DNA of 23,389 nt, from positions 1-23,389 of the IMG/VR virus record IMGVR_UViG_3300008450_000475, one strand, 5' to 3'. Below are positions 6,723-14,084 of the stretch, piece by piece. Position 1 is the stretch's first letter. Each line of letters opens with the position of its first letter. A program made the translations under genes and the position numbers. Source of the DNA: a virus. The notes beneath the pieces are model-generated. The model saw nothing but the letters and a program-made list of their open reading frames with translations, was not told where the DNA came from and did no database searches.

Positions 6723-8006
6723 ATGTTTCTTTCAGAACAACTACAAAAGAAGTGGGAACCTGTTCTAAATCACGGCGGACTCGGCGCGATTAAAGACAAC
6801 TACCGTCGCGCAGTTACAGCCGTCGTTCTTGAAAACCAAGAAAAGGCCCTACGCGAAGAAAAAGAGGCACTTTTCGAAACACCGGCAAATAACATCGGTG
6901 GTACTGGTGCTTCAAACATCGACAAGTATGATCCAATCTTGATCTCGCTTGTTCGTCGCGCCCTTCCTAACCTAATGGCGTATGACGTTGCTGGCGTTCA
7001 GCCAATGACTGGCCCAACTGGCTTGATCTTCGCAATGAAGTCAAACTACACCACACAAGCTGGCACAGAAGCTCTCTTCAACGAAGCCGACACAGACTTC
7101 TCTGGTGCTGGTACTCACGCTGGTTCGAACCCAGTTGACGGTAGCTACACCACAGGTACTGGTATTGCAACAGTTGATGCCGAGCAACTTGGCGAATCTG
7201 GCGGAACCGATTTTGGTGAAATGGCATTCAGCATCGAAAAGACAACTGTTACTGCTAAGACACGCGCTCTTAAAGCAGAATACACAGTTGAACTGGCACA
7301 GGATCTTAAGGCTATTCACGGTCTTGATGCTGAATCAGAACTTTCGAACATTCTTTCACAAGAAATTCTGAACGAAATCAACCGCGAAGTTATCCGCACA
7401 ATCTACAAGGTCGCTAAGACAGGTGCTGCTTCAACTGCAACAGCTGGTACTTTCGATCTTGACGTTGACTCGAATGGTCGTTGGAGCGTTGAGCGTTTCA
7501 AGGGTCTTCTGTTCAACATGGAACGTGACGCTAACGTAATCGCACAAGATACCCGTCGTGGTAAAGGTAACTTCATCATCTGTTCGTCAGATGTTGCGGC
7601 TGCTCTATCTATGGCTGGTGTTCTTGACACCGGTCTCGCTCTAAAGGGTGCAGGTTCACTTGAGTCGGACGACACAGGTAACACCTTTGTTGGTACAATC
7701 AGTGGTAAGAAGGTTTATATCGATCCTTACTCAGCTAACACAGGCGCTGCTAGCCAGTTCTACGTTGTTGGTTATAAGGGCGCTACAGCATATGATGCTG
7801 GTCTCTTCTATTGCCCATACGTTCCACTACAAATGGTTCGTGCTATCGATCCTAACAGCTTCCAACCAAAGATTGGTTTCAAGACACGTTATGGCATGAT
7901 CGCTAACCCATTCGTAACACAGTCGAACGGCACAACTGACGGTGATACATTCACTGCCAACCGTAACCAATACTATCGTCGCGTTAAGGTTACGAACCTT
8001 ATGTAA
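6723..8006 (+). CDS. 23: Major capsid protein gp23
   Basis: HK97-fold protein that builds the icosahedral head lattice. At 427 aa it is shorter than T4 gp23 (about 521). The family signature L-V-R-R-A-L-P-N-L-M-A-Y-D-V-A-G-V-Q-P-M (residues about 79-98) is unmistakable, as are F-S-I-E-K-T-T-V-T-A-K-T-R-A-L-K-A-E-Y-T, Y-K-G-A-T-A-Y-D-A-G-L-F-Y-C-P-Y-V-P-L and G-F-K-T-R-Y-G-M-I-A-N-P-F. The N-terminal 52 residues (W-E-P-V-L then helical, ending E-E-K-E-A-L-F-E) match the propeptide, with L-F-E52 before T53 as the likely gp21 cut. No gene 24 (vertex paralogue) follows; in several T4-like groups that gene is absent or elsewhere. A strong terminator comes next. Confidence 0.97.
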   Translation: MFLSEQLQKKWEPVLNHGGLGAIKDNYRRAVTAVVLENQEKALREEKEALFETPANNIGGTGASNIDKYDPILISLVRRALPNLMAYDVAGVQPMTGPTGLIFAMKSNYTTQAGTEALFNEADTDFSGAGTHAGSNPVDGSYTTGTGIATVDAEQLGESGGTDFGEMAFSIEKTTVTAKTRALKAEYTVELAQDLKAIHGLDAESELSNILSQEILNEINREVIRTIYKVAKTGAASTATAGTFDLDVDSNGRWSVERFKGLLFNMERDANVIAQDTRRGKGNFIICSSDVAAALSMAGVLDTGLALKGAGSLESDDTGNTFVGTISGKKVYIDPYSANTGAASQFYVVGYKGATAYDAGLFYCPYVPLQMVRAIDPNSFQPKIGFKTRYGMIANPFVTQSNGTTDGDTFTANRNQYYRRVKVTNLM

Positions 8007-8012
8007 TCGATA

Positions 8013-8073
8013 CCTTCCCATTAGAGGAAGGGTTGCAAAAAACTGGGGGGAGCAGAAATGCTCTCCCCTTTTT
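8013..8073 (+). terminator. Intrinsic terminator after gene 23
   Basis: A 10-bp stem (8045-8054 with 8059-8068, one G-U pair) closed by a GAAA tetraloop and followed by TTTTT (8069-8073) is a textbook rho-independent terminator. A preceding 6-bp hairpin (CCTTCC 8013-8018 with GGAAGG 8026-8031) directly after the stop codon may add mRNA stability. It separates the head operon from gene 3, which has its own late promoter 4 bases beyond the T-run. Confidence 0.9.
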
Positions 8074-8076
8074 CGT

Positions 8077-8084
8077 TATAAATA
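8077..8084 (+). promoter_or_regulatory. T4-type late promoter ahead of gene 3
   Basis: Perfect TATAAATA just after the gene 23 terminator and 16 bases upstream of the next ATG. Its placement immediately behind a terminator argues that it restarts late transcription for gene 3 and possibly uvsY/uvsW. Confidence 0.75.
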
Positions 8085-8100
8085 ATAGACGGAGAAAGAT

Positions 8101-8637
8101 ATGTCAAGGCGAATTTTAGATACACCGGATACTTTAAATTATCTGAGGCCAAATGGTTTTCAGTTTAATATTGATACGCTTCCTAATGTATCGTTCTTTT
8201 GTCAGTCGGCAAACATACCTGCGTTGTCAATCGGTAACGCATATATTGCTAACCCATTGGTAGACTTCACTGTTCCTGGTACCAATCTTACGTATGATGA
8301 ATTGACCATAAAGTTTATCGTTCAAGAAAACTTCCAAAACTATATTGAGTTACACGATTGGCTAATTGGTCTAGGCTTTCCAGAAGAGCGTAACCAGTAT
8401 AAAGAATTCAAACAAGCCAGAGGCGGAACCGAAAAAGGCTTTAGTAGCTCTGGTGATTATTCTGATGGAACATTAGTTGTTCTAGATTCCGATCTAAATA
8501 AAGCGATGGAAATTAAATTCATTGATTGTTATCCAACAACTTTGCAAGGACTGGAATTTGATATCAGTGATGGTAATGTCCAGTATCTTACAGCACAAGT
8601 CACTTTTAAATATACGATGTATAAGTTTATTCAATAA
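8101..8637 (+). CDS. 3: Tail completion/terminator protein gp3 (tail-tube-like fold)
   Basis: 178 aa, near the T4 gp3 length (about 176). gp3 caps the end of the tail tube and stabilises the sheath before head joining. The sequence follows the tail-tube superfamily plan shared by gp3 and gp19: F-Q-F-N-I-D-T-L, then S-A-N-I-P-A-L-S-I-G, a beta hairpin with Y-D-E-L-T-I-K-F-I-V-Q-E-N-F-Q-N-Y-I-E-L-H-D-W-L (about 73-96), and a final strand T-A-Q-V-T-F-K-Y-T-M-Y. The gene order 23-3-uvsY-uvsW is known from cyanophages. A second tube paralogue or gp54-like protein cannot be excluded without a profile search. A GGAG ribosome site is 5-9 bases upstream, and a dedicated late promoter precedes it. Confidence 0.72.
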   Translation: MSRRILDTPDTLNYLRPNGFQFNIDTLPNVSFFCQSANIPALSIGNAYIANPLVDFTVPGTNLTYDELTIKFIVQENFQNYIELHDWLIGLGFPEERNQYKEFKQARGGTEKGFSSSGDYSDGTLVVLDSDLNKAMEIKFIDCYPTTLQGLEFDISDGNVQYLTAQVTFKYTMYKFIQ

Positions 8638-8653
8638 CTATTGAGGTTATATT

Positions 8654-9094
8654 ATGAAATTATCAGAAGTCCAAGAAATGTGGACAAGCGATTCTAAAAT
8701 AGATGAGTTAAATCTAGGCAGAGAATCTACTAAAACACCAGAATTACATGCAAAGTATTTGAATATTCTTTCAAATACTAAACTGCAACTGCGAAAAGCA
8801 GAAGCAGATTACTATCGTTTGCGCCGCGATAAAGCAAAATACTTTCGAGGTGAAATGACCCTAGATGAACTACAAGATAAGGGCTGGAACCAGTATCAAG
8901 GCCTAAAGCCATTGAAGCATGATATGGAAGACCGCATCAACTGTGATGAAGATATCATTCGAGCTATGGACAAAGTAGAATATGTTAAAGCCTTACTCTA
9001 CCAATTAGAGCAAATTATACGCTCACTAAATAGTAGAACATGGGATATTAAGAATGCCATTGAGTGGACTAAATTTACAAACGGATTGATGTGA
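8654..9094 (+). CDS. uvsY: Recombination mediator UvsY
   Basis: Loads the UvsX recombinase on gp32-coated single-stranded DNA in T4-type homologous recombination and recombination-dependent replication. 146 aa (T4: 137). Typical elements are the N-terminal L-S-E-V-Q-E-M-W-x-x-D-S-K-I-D (3-17), T-P-E-L-H-A-K-Y-L-N-I-L (28-39), and a basic, Tyr-rich stretch K-A-E-A-D-Y-Y-R-L-R-R-D-K-A-K-Y-F-R-G (48-66) that corresponds to the DNA-binding region, followed by a long helical C-terminus. GAGG at 8643-8646 is 7 bases from the ATG. The stop overlaps the uvsW start codon (GTGA), coupling the two recombination genes as in T4 and cyanophages. Confidence 0.93.
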   Translation: MKLSEVQEMWTSDSKIDELNLGRESTKTPELHAKYLNILSNTKLQLRKAEADYYRLRRDKAKYFRGEMTLDELQDKGWNQYQGLKPLKHDMEDRINCDEDIIRAMDKVEYVKALLYQLEQIIRSLNSRTWDIKNAIEWTKFTNGLM

Positions 9095-10572
9095 GTGATC
9101 TAAAAGTTTCCAAGAAAAATGAGGTGCATCTGAAGGTCGATTGTGACCCAGGTATTGCACAAGAAATAAATGATTACTTCACTTTTGAAGTCCCGGGCGC
9201 ACGTTTCATGCCAACGTATCGTGCTAAACTATGGGACGGTAAAGCCAGACTGTTCAATATATGGACAAAAGAACTATACGTTGGTCTTCTACCTTATCTC
9301 AGAGAGTTTGCCGAGCGACTTGACTACACCGTAGACGTTGACATGGAACGCATTGGTGATCCAGTTACTATGAAAGATGTGCAGAAGTTTGCGGAATCTT
9401 TGAACTTACATAGCCAAGATAAGCCAATTGAGACAAGAGACTACCAGTTAGAAGCGGTTAAATATGCTATTCGTATCGGTCGCACACTGCTACTATCACC
9501 TACCGCATCGGGTAAGTCGCTCATCATCTATCTGTTAATGCGTTATCATCAACAGTTTGGTCGTAAGCAGTTGATTATTGTTCCTACCACTTCGCTCGTA
9601 GAACAGATGTATAAAGATTTTCAAGACTATGCATCACACACCGAGTGGTACGTATCTCAGAACTGCGCCAAGATTTACGCTGGCCATGAAAAGTCAAACG
9701 AAGCATCGATTGTAATTTCCACATGGCAGTCCATCTACAAACTACCGAAGAAATTTTTTGCCGAGTTTGATGTTATCTACGGAGACGAAGCACACTTATT
9801 CAAAGCAAAGTCGCTGACATCCATCTTTGACAAATGCACTGAAACGAAGTATCGCATCGGTACCACCGGAACATTAGATGGAATGAAGACCCATAAACTT
9901 ATTCTTGAGGGTCTGTTCGGTAAGGTAAAGAAAGTTATCTCTACTAAAGAACTGATGGACCAAGGCTCAGTTGCTGATCTTGACATTCATTGTATTCTAC
10001 TGGACTATACGGACGAAGAAAAGAAGGTACTGAAGACCTACACATATCAAGAAGAGATGGACTGGTTGGTCACACACCCCAAACGCAACAACGTTATTAA
10101 GAACCTTGCTACAACTCAAAAAGGTAATACACTTGTTCTATTTCAGTTTATTGAAAAGCACGGCCAAGTTTTGTATGATTTAATTAATAATAAGGTCGGA
10201 GATACTCGCCAAGTTTTCTTTGTCCATGGTGGTACAGACACACAACAGCGAGAAGCGATTAGAGATATTACTGAAAAAGAAAAAGACGCCATCATTATAG
10301 CGTCCTACGGCACGTTTTCAACGGGTATAAATATAAGAAATCTGCACAACGTTATCTTTGCATCACCTTCCAAATCGCGCATTAGAAATCTACAGTCAAT
10401 CGGTAGAGGACTTAGAAAAGGTACCGACAAAACAATGTGCAGGCTATTTGATATCGGTGATGACCTAACATGGAAGAGCCGAAAGAACTATACTCTTTCC
10501 CATATGGTGGAAAGAATTAAGATATATAATGAAGAAGGTTTCAACTATAAACTAGTGAGAATACAGCTATGA
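9091..10572 (+). CDS. uvsW: DNA/RNA helicase UvsW
   Basis: Superfamily 2 ATPase that unwinds branched recombination intermediates and R-loops and shuts off origin-dependent replication. 493 aa (T4: about 503). An N-terminal substrate-binding domain (1-110) is followed by the Q-like segment T-R-D-Y-Q-L-E-A-V, Walker A S-P-T-A-S-G-K-S (136-143), motif Ia P-T-T-S-L-V, DEAH box G-D-E-A-H (231-235), motif III T-T-G-T-L-D-G (258-264), motif V S-T-G-I-N and motif VI Q-S-I-G-R-G-L-R-K-G. Translation must start at GTG 9091: the adjacent ATG (9089) is in the uvsY frame. It overlaps uvsY by 4 bases, and its end overlaps the next ATG by 4 (ATGA). Confidence 0.95.
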   Translation: MSDLKVSKKNEVHLKVDCDPGIAQEINDYFTFEVPGARFMPTYRAKLWDGKARLFNIWTKELYVGLLPYLREFAERLDYTVDVDMERIGDPVTMKDVQKFAESLNLHSQDKPIETRDYQLEAVKYAIRIGRTLLLSPTASGKSLIIYLLMRYHQQFGRKQLIIVPTTSLVEQMYKDFQDYASHTEWYVSQNCAKIYAGHEKSNEASIVISTWQSIYKLPKKFFAEFDVIYGDEAHLFKAKSLTSIFDKCTETKYRIGTTGTLDGMKTHKLILEGLFGKVKKVISTKELMDQGSVADLDIHCILLDYTDEEKKVLKTYTYQEEMDWLVTHPKRNNVIKNLATTQKGNTLVLFQFIEKHGQVLYDLINNKVGDTRQVFFVHGGTDTQQREAIRDITEKEKDAIIIASYGTFSTGINIRNLHNVIFASPSKSRIRNLQSIGRGLRKGTDKTMCRLFDIGDDLTWKSRKNYTLSHMVERIKIYNEEGFNYKLVRIQL

Positions 10573-10931
10573 GCGAAGTCACTGTTCTGAGGTTAAAAAA
10601 TGGCGAAACACTAATAGCAAGTGTTCGCCTAGCAGACCCTAATAATTATTGGTTAGACGATCCTATTGCCGTCATTGCGGTCCAAGTCAACCGCGACGGT
10701 GTAAACGGAGAAACTTTTCTCTTGAAACCATGGATTGGAATTTCGCCGGATAAAAGTTTTCTTTTAAGTGCCAAAGAGATACTTACCTCTTGCTCTTTAA
10801 AAGAAAATCTGCTACAACAGTATCTCTCTTACACGGGCAATTACCCCGAACCGATAGAAGACATTGAAGAGTTAAACGAGATAGAAATTCTTCAATCAAG
10901 AATACTAAGAAGTAAAAGATTACTTAATTGA
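10569..10931 (+). CDS. Small Sm-like (LSm-type) protein, function unknown
   Basis: 120 aa. The first 70 residues follow the Sm-fold pattern: a hydrophobic strand V-T-V-L-R-L-K-N-G-E (4-13, Sm1-like L-x-N/D-G), then L-I-A-S-V-R-L, W-L-D-D-P-I-A-V-I-A-V-Q-V and a W-I-G-I-S-P-D segment. Similar short proteins with L-x-x-G-E and a D-P-I/L motif are encoded by many T4-like marine phages near uvsW or gene 55 and have no established function. The tail (85-120) is acidic and helical. It starts within the uvsW stop (ATGA overlap), so it is translationally coupled to the helicase. An RNA-binding or ring-forming role is only an inference from the fold guess. Confidence 0.7.
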   Translation: MSEVTVLRLKNGETLIASVRLADPNNYWLDDPIAVIAVQVNRDGVNGETFLLKPWIGISPDKSFLLSAKEILTSCSLKENLLQQYLSYTGNYPEPIEDIEELNEIEILQSRILRSKRLLN

Positions 10932-10940
10932 TTCATTTTT

Positions 10941-10957
10941 GAAGAGCTACACTCTTC
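10941..10957 (+). terminator. Weak hairpin after the Sm-like gene, possible terminator
   Basis: GAAGAG (10941-10946) pairs with CTCTTC (10952-10957) around a 5-base loop, 9 bases after the stop codon. The U-tract is poor (TTATA), so termination would be inefficient. It marks the border between the uvsY-uvsW transcript and the promoter for gene 55. Confidence 0.35.
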
Positions 10958-11005
10958 TTATACCACAAGAATCACTAGTTGTAAATACTTTTTTTAATAA
11001 AAATG

Positions 11006-11034
11006 TTGCCATATACAAAAAAATGTAGTATAAC
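11006..11034 (+). promoter_or_regulatory. Sigma70-type promoter for gene 55
   Basis: TTGCCA (11006-11011), 17-base spacer, TATAAC (11029-11034): five of six consensus bases at each box with ideal spacing. The start site would fall near 11041, upstream of the GGAGG ribosome site (11050-11054). This lets the late sigma factor be made from a host-type promoter before late transcription begins. It lacks the CGWWTC spacer element of the 18-22 kb promoters. Confidence 0.75.
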
Positions 11035-11059
11035 AGATTATATCATGATGGAGGTCCTA

Positions 11060-11644
11060 ATGGCCAAGAATAAAAAAAATAATGTTCACTACGTAGATAA
11101 CGCCTTGTTTCTAGAAAAAATTACAGAGTATAGAGAAAAGGTTTTGGCTGCTAAAGCTGAACCAGACTATGATAGTAGTAAGAAGCCTCGTGTGCCCAAT
11201 TATCTGGGTGAATGCTTCCTTAAGATTGCCAATCACTTGGCATATAAAAGCAATTTTATTAACTACACATATCGGGATGAGATGATATCAGATGGAATTG
11301 AAAATTGCATTACTTACATCGATAACTTCGATCCTGCTAAGTCTAAGAACCCCTTTGCATACTTCACACAGATTACGTATTATGCCTTCTTACGCCGTAT
11401 TGCGAAAGAGAAGAAGCAACAGTCTGCAAAGTACCGATACATTCGTAATCTAGATGTCCATGATTTGATTACACAAGACCACGACGGCGGTGATTATGGA
11501 AATGAGTTCATTGACTATCTTAAAAAGACGATTGACCTGGTAGAAGACTATGATAAGCCAGCAGAGGTCAGTAATATTCCTAAGCGCCGACCAAAATATC
11601 TGGATAAACAAAAAACTATTGACTCGGGACTAGATTTAGAGTAA
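11060..11644 (+). CDS. 55: Late-promoter sigma factor gp55
   Basis: Small divergent sigma70-family protein that directs host RNA polymerase to TATAAATA late promoters, working with sliding clamp gp45 and co-activator gp33 in T4. 194 aa (T4: 185). The conserved stretch from Y-R-D-E-M-I-S-D-G-I-E-N-C (about 73-85) through F-D-P-A-K-S-K-N-P-F-A-Y-F-T-Q-I-T-Y-Y-A-F-L-R-R-I (about 91-115) is the sigma region-2-like core typical of gp55. An in-frame ATG at 11003 is rejected because it lies upstream of the predicted transcription start; ATG 11060 has GGAGG 5 bases upstream. The target motifs for this sigma are visible ahead of genes 22, 23 and 3. Confidence 0.93.
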   Translation: MAKNKKNNVHYVDNALFLEKITEYREKVLAAKAEPDYDSSKKPRVPNYLGECFLKIANHLAYKSNFINYTYRDEMISDGIENCITYIDNFDPAKSKNPFAYFTQITYYAFLRRIAKEKKQQSAKYRYIRNLDVHDLITQDHDGGDYGNEFIDYLKKTIDLVEDYDKPAEVSNIPKRRPKYLDKQKTIDSGLDLE

Positions 11645-11678
11645 TATGAGAACATCACTCTAATTGAAAGGTACATTT

Positions 11679-11996
11679 ATGATTGATTTTCCAAAAACTA
11701 ATACTGCTGTTAAGTTTGTTTCTGATAACTGGTTCTCCCTGTTGATGTTGGGCGTTGTTTCTACCGCTGTGATTTCAGTTGTTAATAGCGTTGCTGGCCA
11801 TCGCGAAGAAGTTCAGGGTATTTCGGTTCAGAATGCCGGGTGCATCTACCTTGAATCGTCTAAACTCGGCGAGGGTCAGCACTACATGATTTGTGATGGT
11901 CAAATTACATTGATTCGCCTTCAAGAAGGCGAAGAGCTTGATGCGGAACAGGCGCTAGAGAAAGCTATTCCCGTCGCAACTGATACTACAAAGTAA
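11679..11996 (+). CDS. Small single-span membrane protein, unknown
   Basis: 105 aa, unrecognised. Residues about 17-40 (W-F-S-L-L-M-L-G-V-V-S-T-A-V-I-S-V-V) form one clear transmembrane helix after a short N-terminus; no signal peptidase site is evident, so it is probably an inner-membrane anchor. The remaining 60 residues contain two Cys (G-C-I-Y, I-C-D-G) spaced about 19 apart, which could form a disulfide if exported, and an acidic tail. ATG 11679 is chosen over the upstream in-frame TTG 11664 because AAAGG (11667-11671) lies 7 bases before it. It is followed after 8 bases by another small gene. Confidence 0.7.
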   Translation: MIDFPKTNTAVKFVSDNWFSLLMLGVVSTAVISVVNSVAGHREEVQGISVQNAGCIYLESSKLGEGQHYMICDGQITLIRLQEGEELDAEQALEKAIPVATDTTK

Positions 11997-12004
11997 GGTA
12001 AAAC

Positions 12005-12172
12005 ATGACTAAGGAACTAATTGTTCCTGCAATCGTCCAACAGATGGTCGATACTATGCAGGACAAGGCAACGCCTTCTAATATCAGACATAACTACATG
12101 GTGACGGTAGAAAATATTCGTAACTATTGTGATAACGCCTTATCACAATATGCAAAAGAGAAGCGTAAATGA
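12005..12172 (+). CDS. 55-aa hypothetical protein
   Basis: Short ORF with a proper AAGG ribosome site 6 bases upstream of ATG 12005, filling the gap between the membrane protein and the exonuclease. The 55-residue product (starts M-T-K-E-L-I-V-P-A-I-V, ends K-E-K-R-K) is predominantly helical with one Cys and a basic C-terminus. Its stop codon overlaps the next start as ATGA, the arrangement used by true neighbours in this genome, which is the best evidence that it is a gene. Function unknown. Confidence 0.7.
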   Translation: MTKELIVPAIVQQMVDTMQDKATPSNIRHNYMVTVENIRNYCDNALSQYAKEKRK

Positions 12173-12708
12173 AAGTAACTGATCTTAATACCGTTCATGT
12201 AATGATTGACTTGGAAACTCTTTCGACAAGAGCCAACGCGACCATTCTTTCTATTGGTGCTACCAAGTTCACTCTTGGTGAAGGTATTATCGATAAGTTC
12301 TACTGTAACATCGATGCCAAATCTTGTAAGACCGCAGGGCTTCACGTTGACAAGTCTACTATTGATTGGTGGATGCAGCAAAGTGCCGCAGCAAGAGATG
12401 CTCTTCTTGTCGACCAACTACAACTCGTGGACGCACTACTAAGTTTCACTGACTGGATTGGTAGAGACAAGGTAATGCCATGGGGTAACGGTGCTTCGTT
12501 TGATATCTCCATTCTGGAGTCTGCATATGCGGCAGTCAGTCTGCCTTATCCTTGGCGCTATAGCAACATCATGTGCTATCGCACCGTGATGAATCTTATG
12601 GGCCTTAGCAATGCTAAGATTCGTGCAGCCGAAAATGACACGCATCACCATGCACTTGATGATGCAATCAGCCAGACTAATACTTTACTTGGAATTCTAA
12701 AGTCATGA
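12169..12708 (+). CDS. DEDDh-type 3'-5' exonuclease (DexA / Rv2179c-like)
   Basis: 179-aa nuclease of the DnaQ-like superfamily. The four acidic positions and the general-base His can be placed: Exo I M-I-D14-L-E16-T, Exo II G-A-S-F-D112-I, Exo III H160-H-A-L-D-D165-A (HxAxxD). Length and the W-x-N-G-A-S-F-D-I-S-I-L-E-S-A-Y motif resemble the compact phage/mycobacterial exoribonuclease group (PF16473) and also T4 DexA, which is longer (about 227 aa); DNA versus RNA preference cannot be told from sequence. It is translationally coupled to the 55-aa gene upstream. Likely role: processing DNA ends or RNA during phage nucleic-acid metabolism. Confidence 0.82.
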   Translation: MKVTDLNTVHVMIDLETLSTRANATILSIGATKFTLGEGIIDKFYCNIDAKSCKTAGLHVDKSTIDWWMQQSAAARDALLVDQLQLVDALLSFTDWIGRDKVMPWGNGASFDISILESAYAAVSLPYPWRYSNIMCYRTVMNLMGLSNAKIRAAENDTHHHALDDAISQTNTLLGILKS

Positions 12709-12726
12709 AAATTGGTGAGTTATTTG

Positions 12727-13440
12727 ATGAATAGACTAAACTTTCTGCCCAATCCGATTACCAGTAGTGGTTCGTTTGCAGGAATTGATATTGCAGAGTA
12801 TTATAAAAGTAATTTAGAAAAAATGCCTGCTGATTGGCACTATCGTACCAAAGAAATTTACTATAAAACGAACAAACTAAATTATAGAACAGATGAATTT
12901 AGAAATATTTCTTGGGAAGATTCTGTTGTTGTTTTTGGATGCTCGAATGCATTCGGAGTCGGACTGGCAGAAGATGAAACAATAACCCACCAACTTTCAT
13001 TGCTACTTGGTTGCCCAGTTATCAATATGGGAGCAGGTGGAACTTCAATGATGTTTTCATTATACAATCAACTTGTGTTGCATAACATAAAACAACCTAA
13101 AGCAATTGTTAATATGTGGACGGGAATGGAACGATTGACCATTTTTAATAAGGAGTCAGTGGTAAACGTAAATGCACATTCGCAGAGTAATTTTAGTAAA
13201 GAATTGTTCAAACTTTGGAACTTTTATCCAACACATTCACTTTCGTTTTCGTTGATGTTGCAACAAATGTCTGTTGCTTTATGGAAAGATATTCCGCATG
13301 TAGAGGTTACCTTTTTTGAATCTACTGCAAATGATTTGAATTGTAAGTTTTTGAGTTGGGATGATAAAGCTAGAGATCTGATGCATCCTGGACCAGTAAC
13401 AACTTTGAATGCCGCTAAATCAATTGCTAAAAGATTATGA
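12727..13440 (+). CDS. SGNH/GDSL-type hydrolase-like protein
   Basis: 237 aa. Block I is V-V-V-F-G-C-S73-N-A-F-G-V-G-L (GDS-type nucleophile with Asp replaced by Cys), followed by E-D-E-T-I-T-H-Q-L; block II-like N-M-G-A-G-G (100-105) places the oxyanion Gly; the C-terminal D217-L-M-H220-P supplies the catalytic DxxH. This fits an SGNH esterase/acetylhydrolase fold, of the FGCS-x-T/A-x-G type often seen in marine and environmental phages; the substrate (perhaps a surface polysaccharide or modified sugar) is unknown. ATG 12727 has GGTGAG 8 bases upstream; in-frame TTG 12712 and GTG 12715 have no better site. Base composition is visibly more AT-rich than the flanking core genes, suggesting an accessory insertion. 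Confidence 0.78.
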   Translation: MNRLNFLPNPITSSGSFAGIDIAEYYKSNLEKMPADWHYRTKEIYYKTNKLNYRTDEFRNISWEDSVVVFGCSNAFGVGLAEDETITHQLSLLLGCPVINMGAGGTSMMFSLYNQLVLHNIKQPKAIVNMWTGMERLTIFNKESVVNVNAHSQSNFSKELFKLWNFYPTHSLSFSLMLQQMSVALWKDIPHVEVTFFESTANDLNCKFLSWDDKARDLMHPGPVTTLNAAKSIAKRL

Positions 13441-13465
13441 ATAATGTAGCAAGGAAATACTAACC

Positions 13466-14041
13466 ATGGTTGAATATATAAGATATCTCAATATTCCATC
13501 AGTGCCTAATAACCTGATACTAGATTCGATAGAAGAAATTGAGGCATTGGAATCAGTCTGGCCTCAGAATTATGAGCACCCAGAGCGGTTCTTGCTTAAA
13601 AAGAATGCAAATAAAGATCTCGAAGAATTTCTTAGACCTTACTTCGACTTTGATATTACTACGAAGGTTTATTACCAGATAATTAGGTCAAGAAGTCCCA
13701 AGCATATAGACTTTAACCGAACTAGTTGTTATAATTATATTATCAATACGGGTGGAGAAAAGGTATCTACTAGTTGGTTTAATCTAACAAATAGTAAATT
13801 GCTTGAGCACAAAGAAATCATTCCTGATCGAGTGTGGCATAAAATACAAGTAGATGTACCTCATGTAGTGCAGGGAATAATACAAGATCGATTTGCATTA
13901 ACTGTATTCGAATGGGATCCTGGAAAAACTCCTGCTGATATTCTGAGTTGGCACGAACAAGGATATTCAGCAGAAGAAATATCGAGAAAATTAATTAGAT
14001 ATGAACGAAAAATCATTGACAATTCTCTTGATATAGAGTAG
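13466..14041 (+). CDS. 2OG-Fe(II) oxygenase-like (double-stranded beta-helix) protein
   Basis: 191 aa. The metal triad of 2-oxoglutarate/Fe(II) oxygenases can be placed: K-H80-I-D82-F-N-R (HxD), distal P-H133-V-V-Q-G, and an Arg (R142 in Q-D-R-F-A-L-T-V-F) that would bind the 2OG carboxylate. The intervening Y-N-Y-I-I-N-T-G-G, S-T-S-W-F-N and R-V-W-H-K-I-Q-V-D-V strands fit the jelly-roll. The last 45 residues are a helical extension. Such proteins are frequent accessory genes in environmental T4-like phages and are presumed to hydroxylate protein, nucleic acid or a small molecule; the substrate is unknown here. It shares the AT-rich composition of the SGNH gene. Its 3' end contains the promoter for gene 47. 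Confidence 0.72.
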   Translation: MVEYIRYLNIPSVPNNLILDSIEEIEALESVWPQNYEHPERFLLKKNANKDLEEFLRPYFDFDITTKVYYQIIRSRSPKHIDFNRTSCYNYIINTGGEKVSTSWFNLTNSKLLEHKEIIPDRVWHKIQVDVPHVVQGIIQDRFALTVFEWDPGKTPADILSWHEQGYSAEEISRKLIRYERKIIDNSLDIE

Positions 14042-14044
14042 AAT
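14016..14044 (+). promoter_or_regulatory. Sigma70-type promoter for genes 47/46
   Basis: TTGACA (14016-14021), 17-base spacer, TAGAAT (14039-14044), located across the end of the oxygenase gene. The predicted start near 14051 gives a roughly 34-base leader with AAGGA (14072-14076) before the TTG start of gene 47. It lacks the CGWWTC element of the 18-22 kb promoter family. Confidence 0.7.
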
Positions 14045-14084
14045 GAACACAAAGTGCATTTTGATAAATGTAAGGATAAATAAT

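Noticed and set aside
10326-10333. TATAAATA late motif inside uvsW
   Set aside because: It lies within coding sequence 236 bases before the next gene with no terminator or gap; expected by chance in AT-rich DNA.
11003-11059. N-terminal extension of gp55 from ATG 11003
   Set aside because: This ATG precedes the -35/-10 of the predicted promoter and lacks a ribosome site; ATG 11060 has GGAGG.
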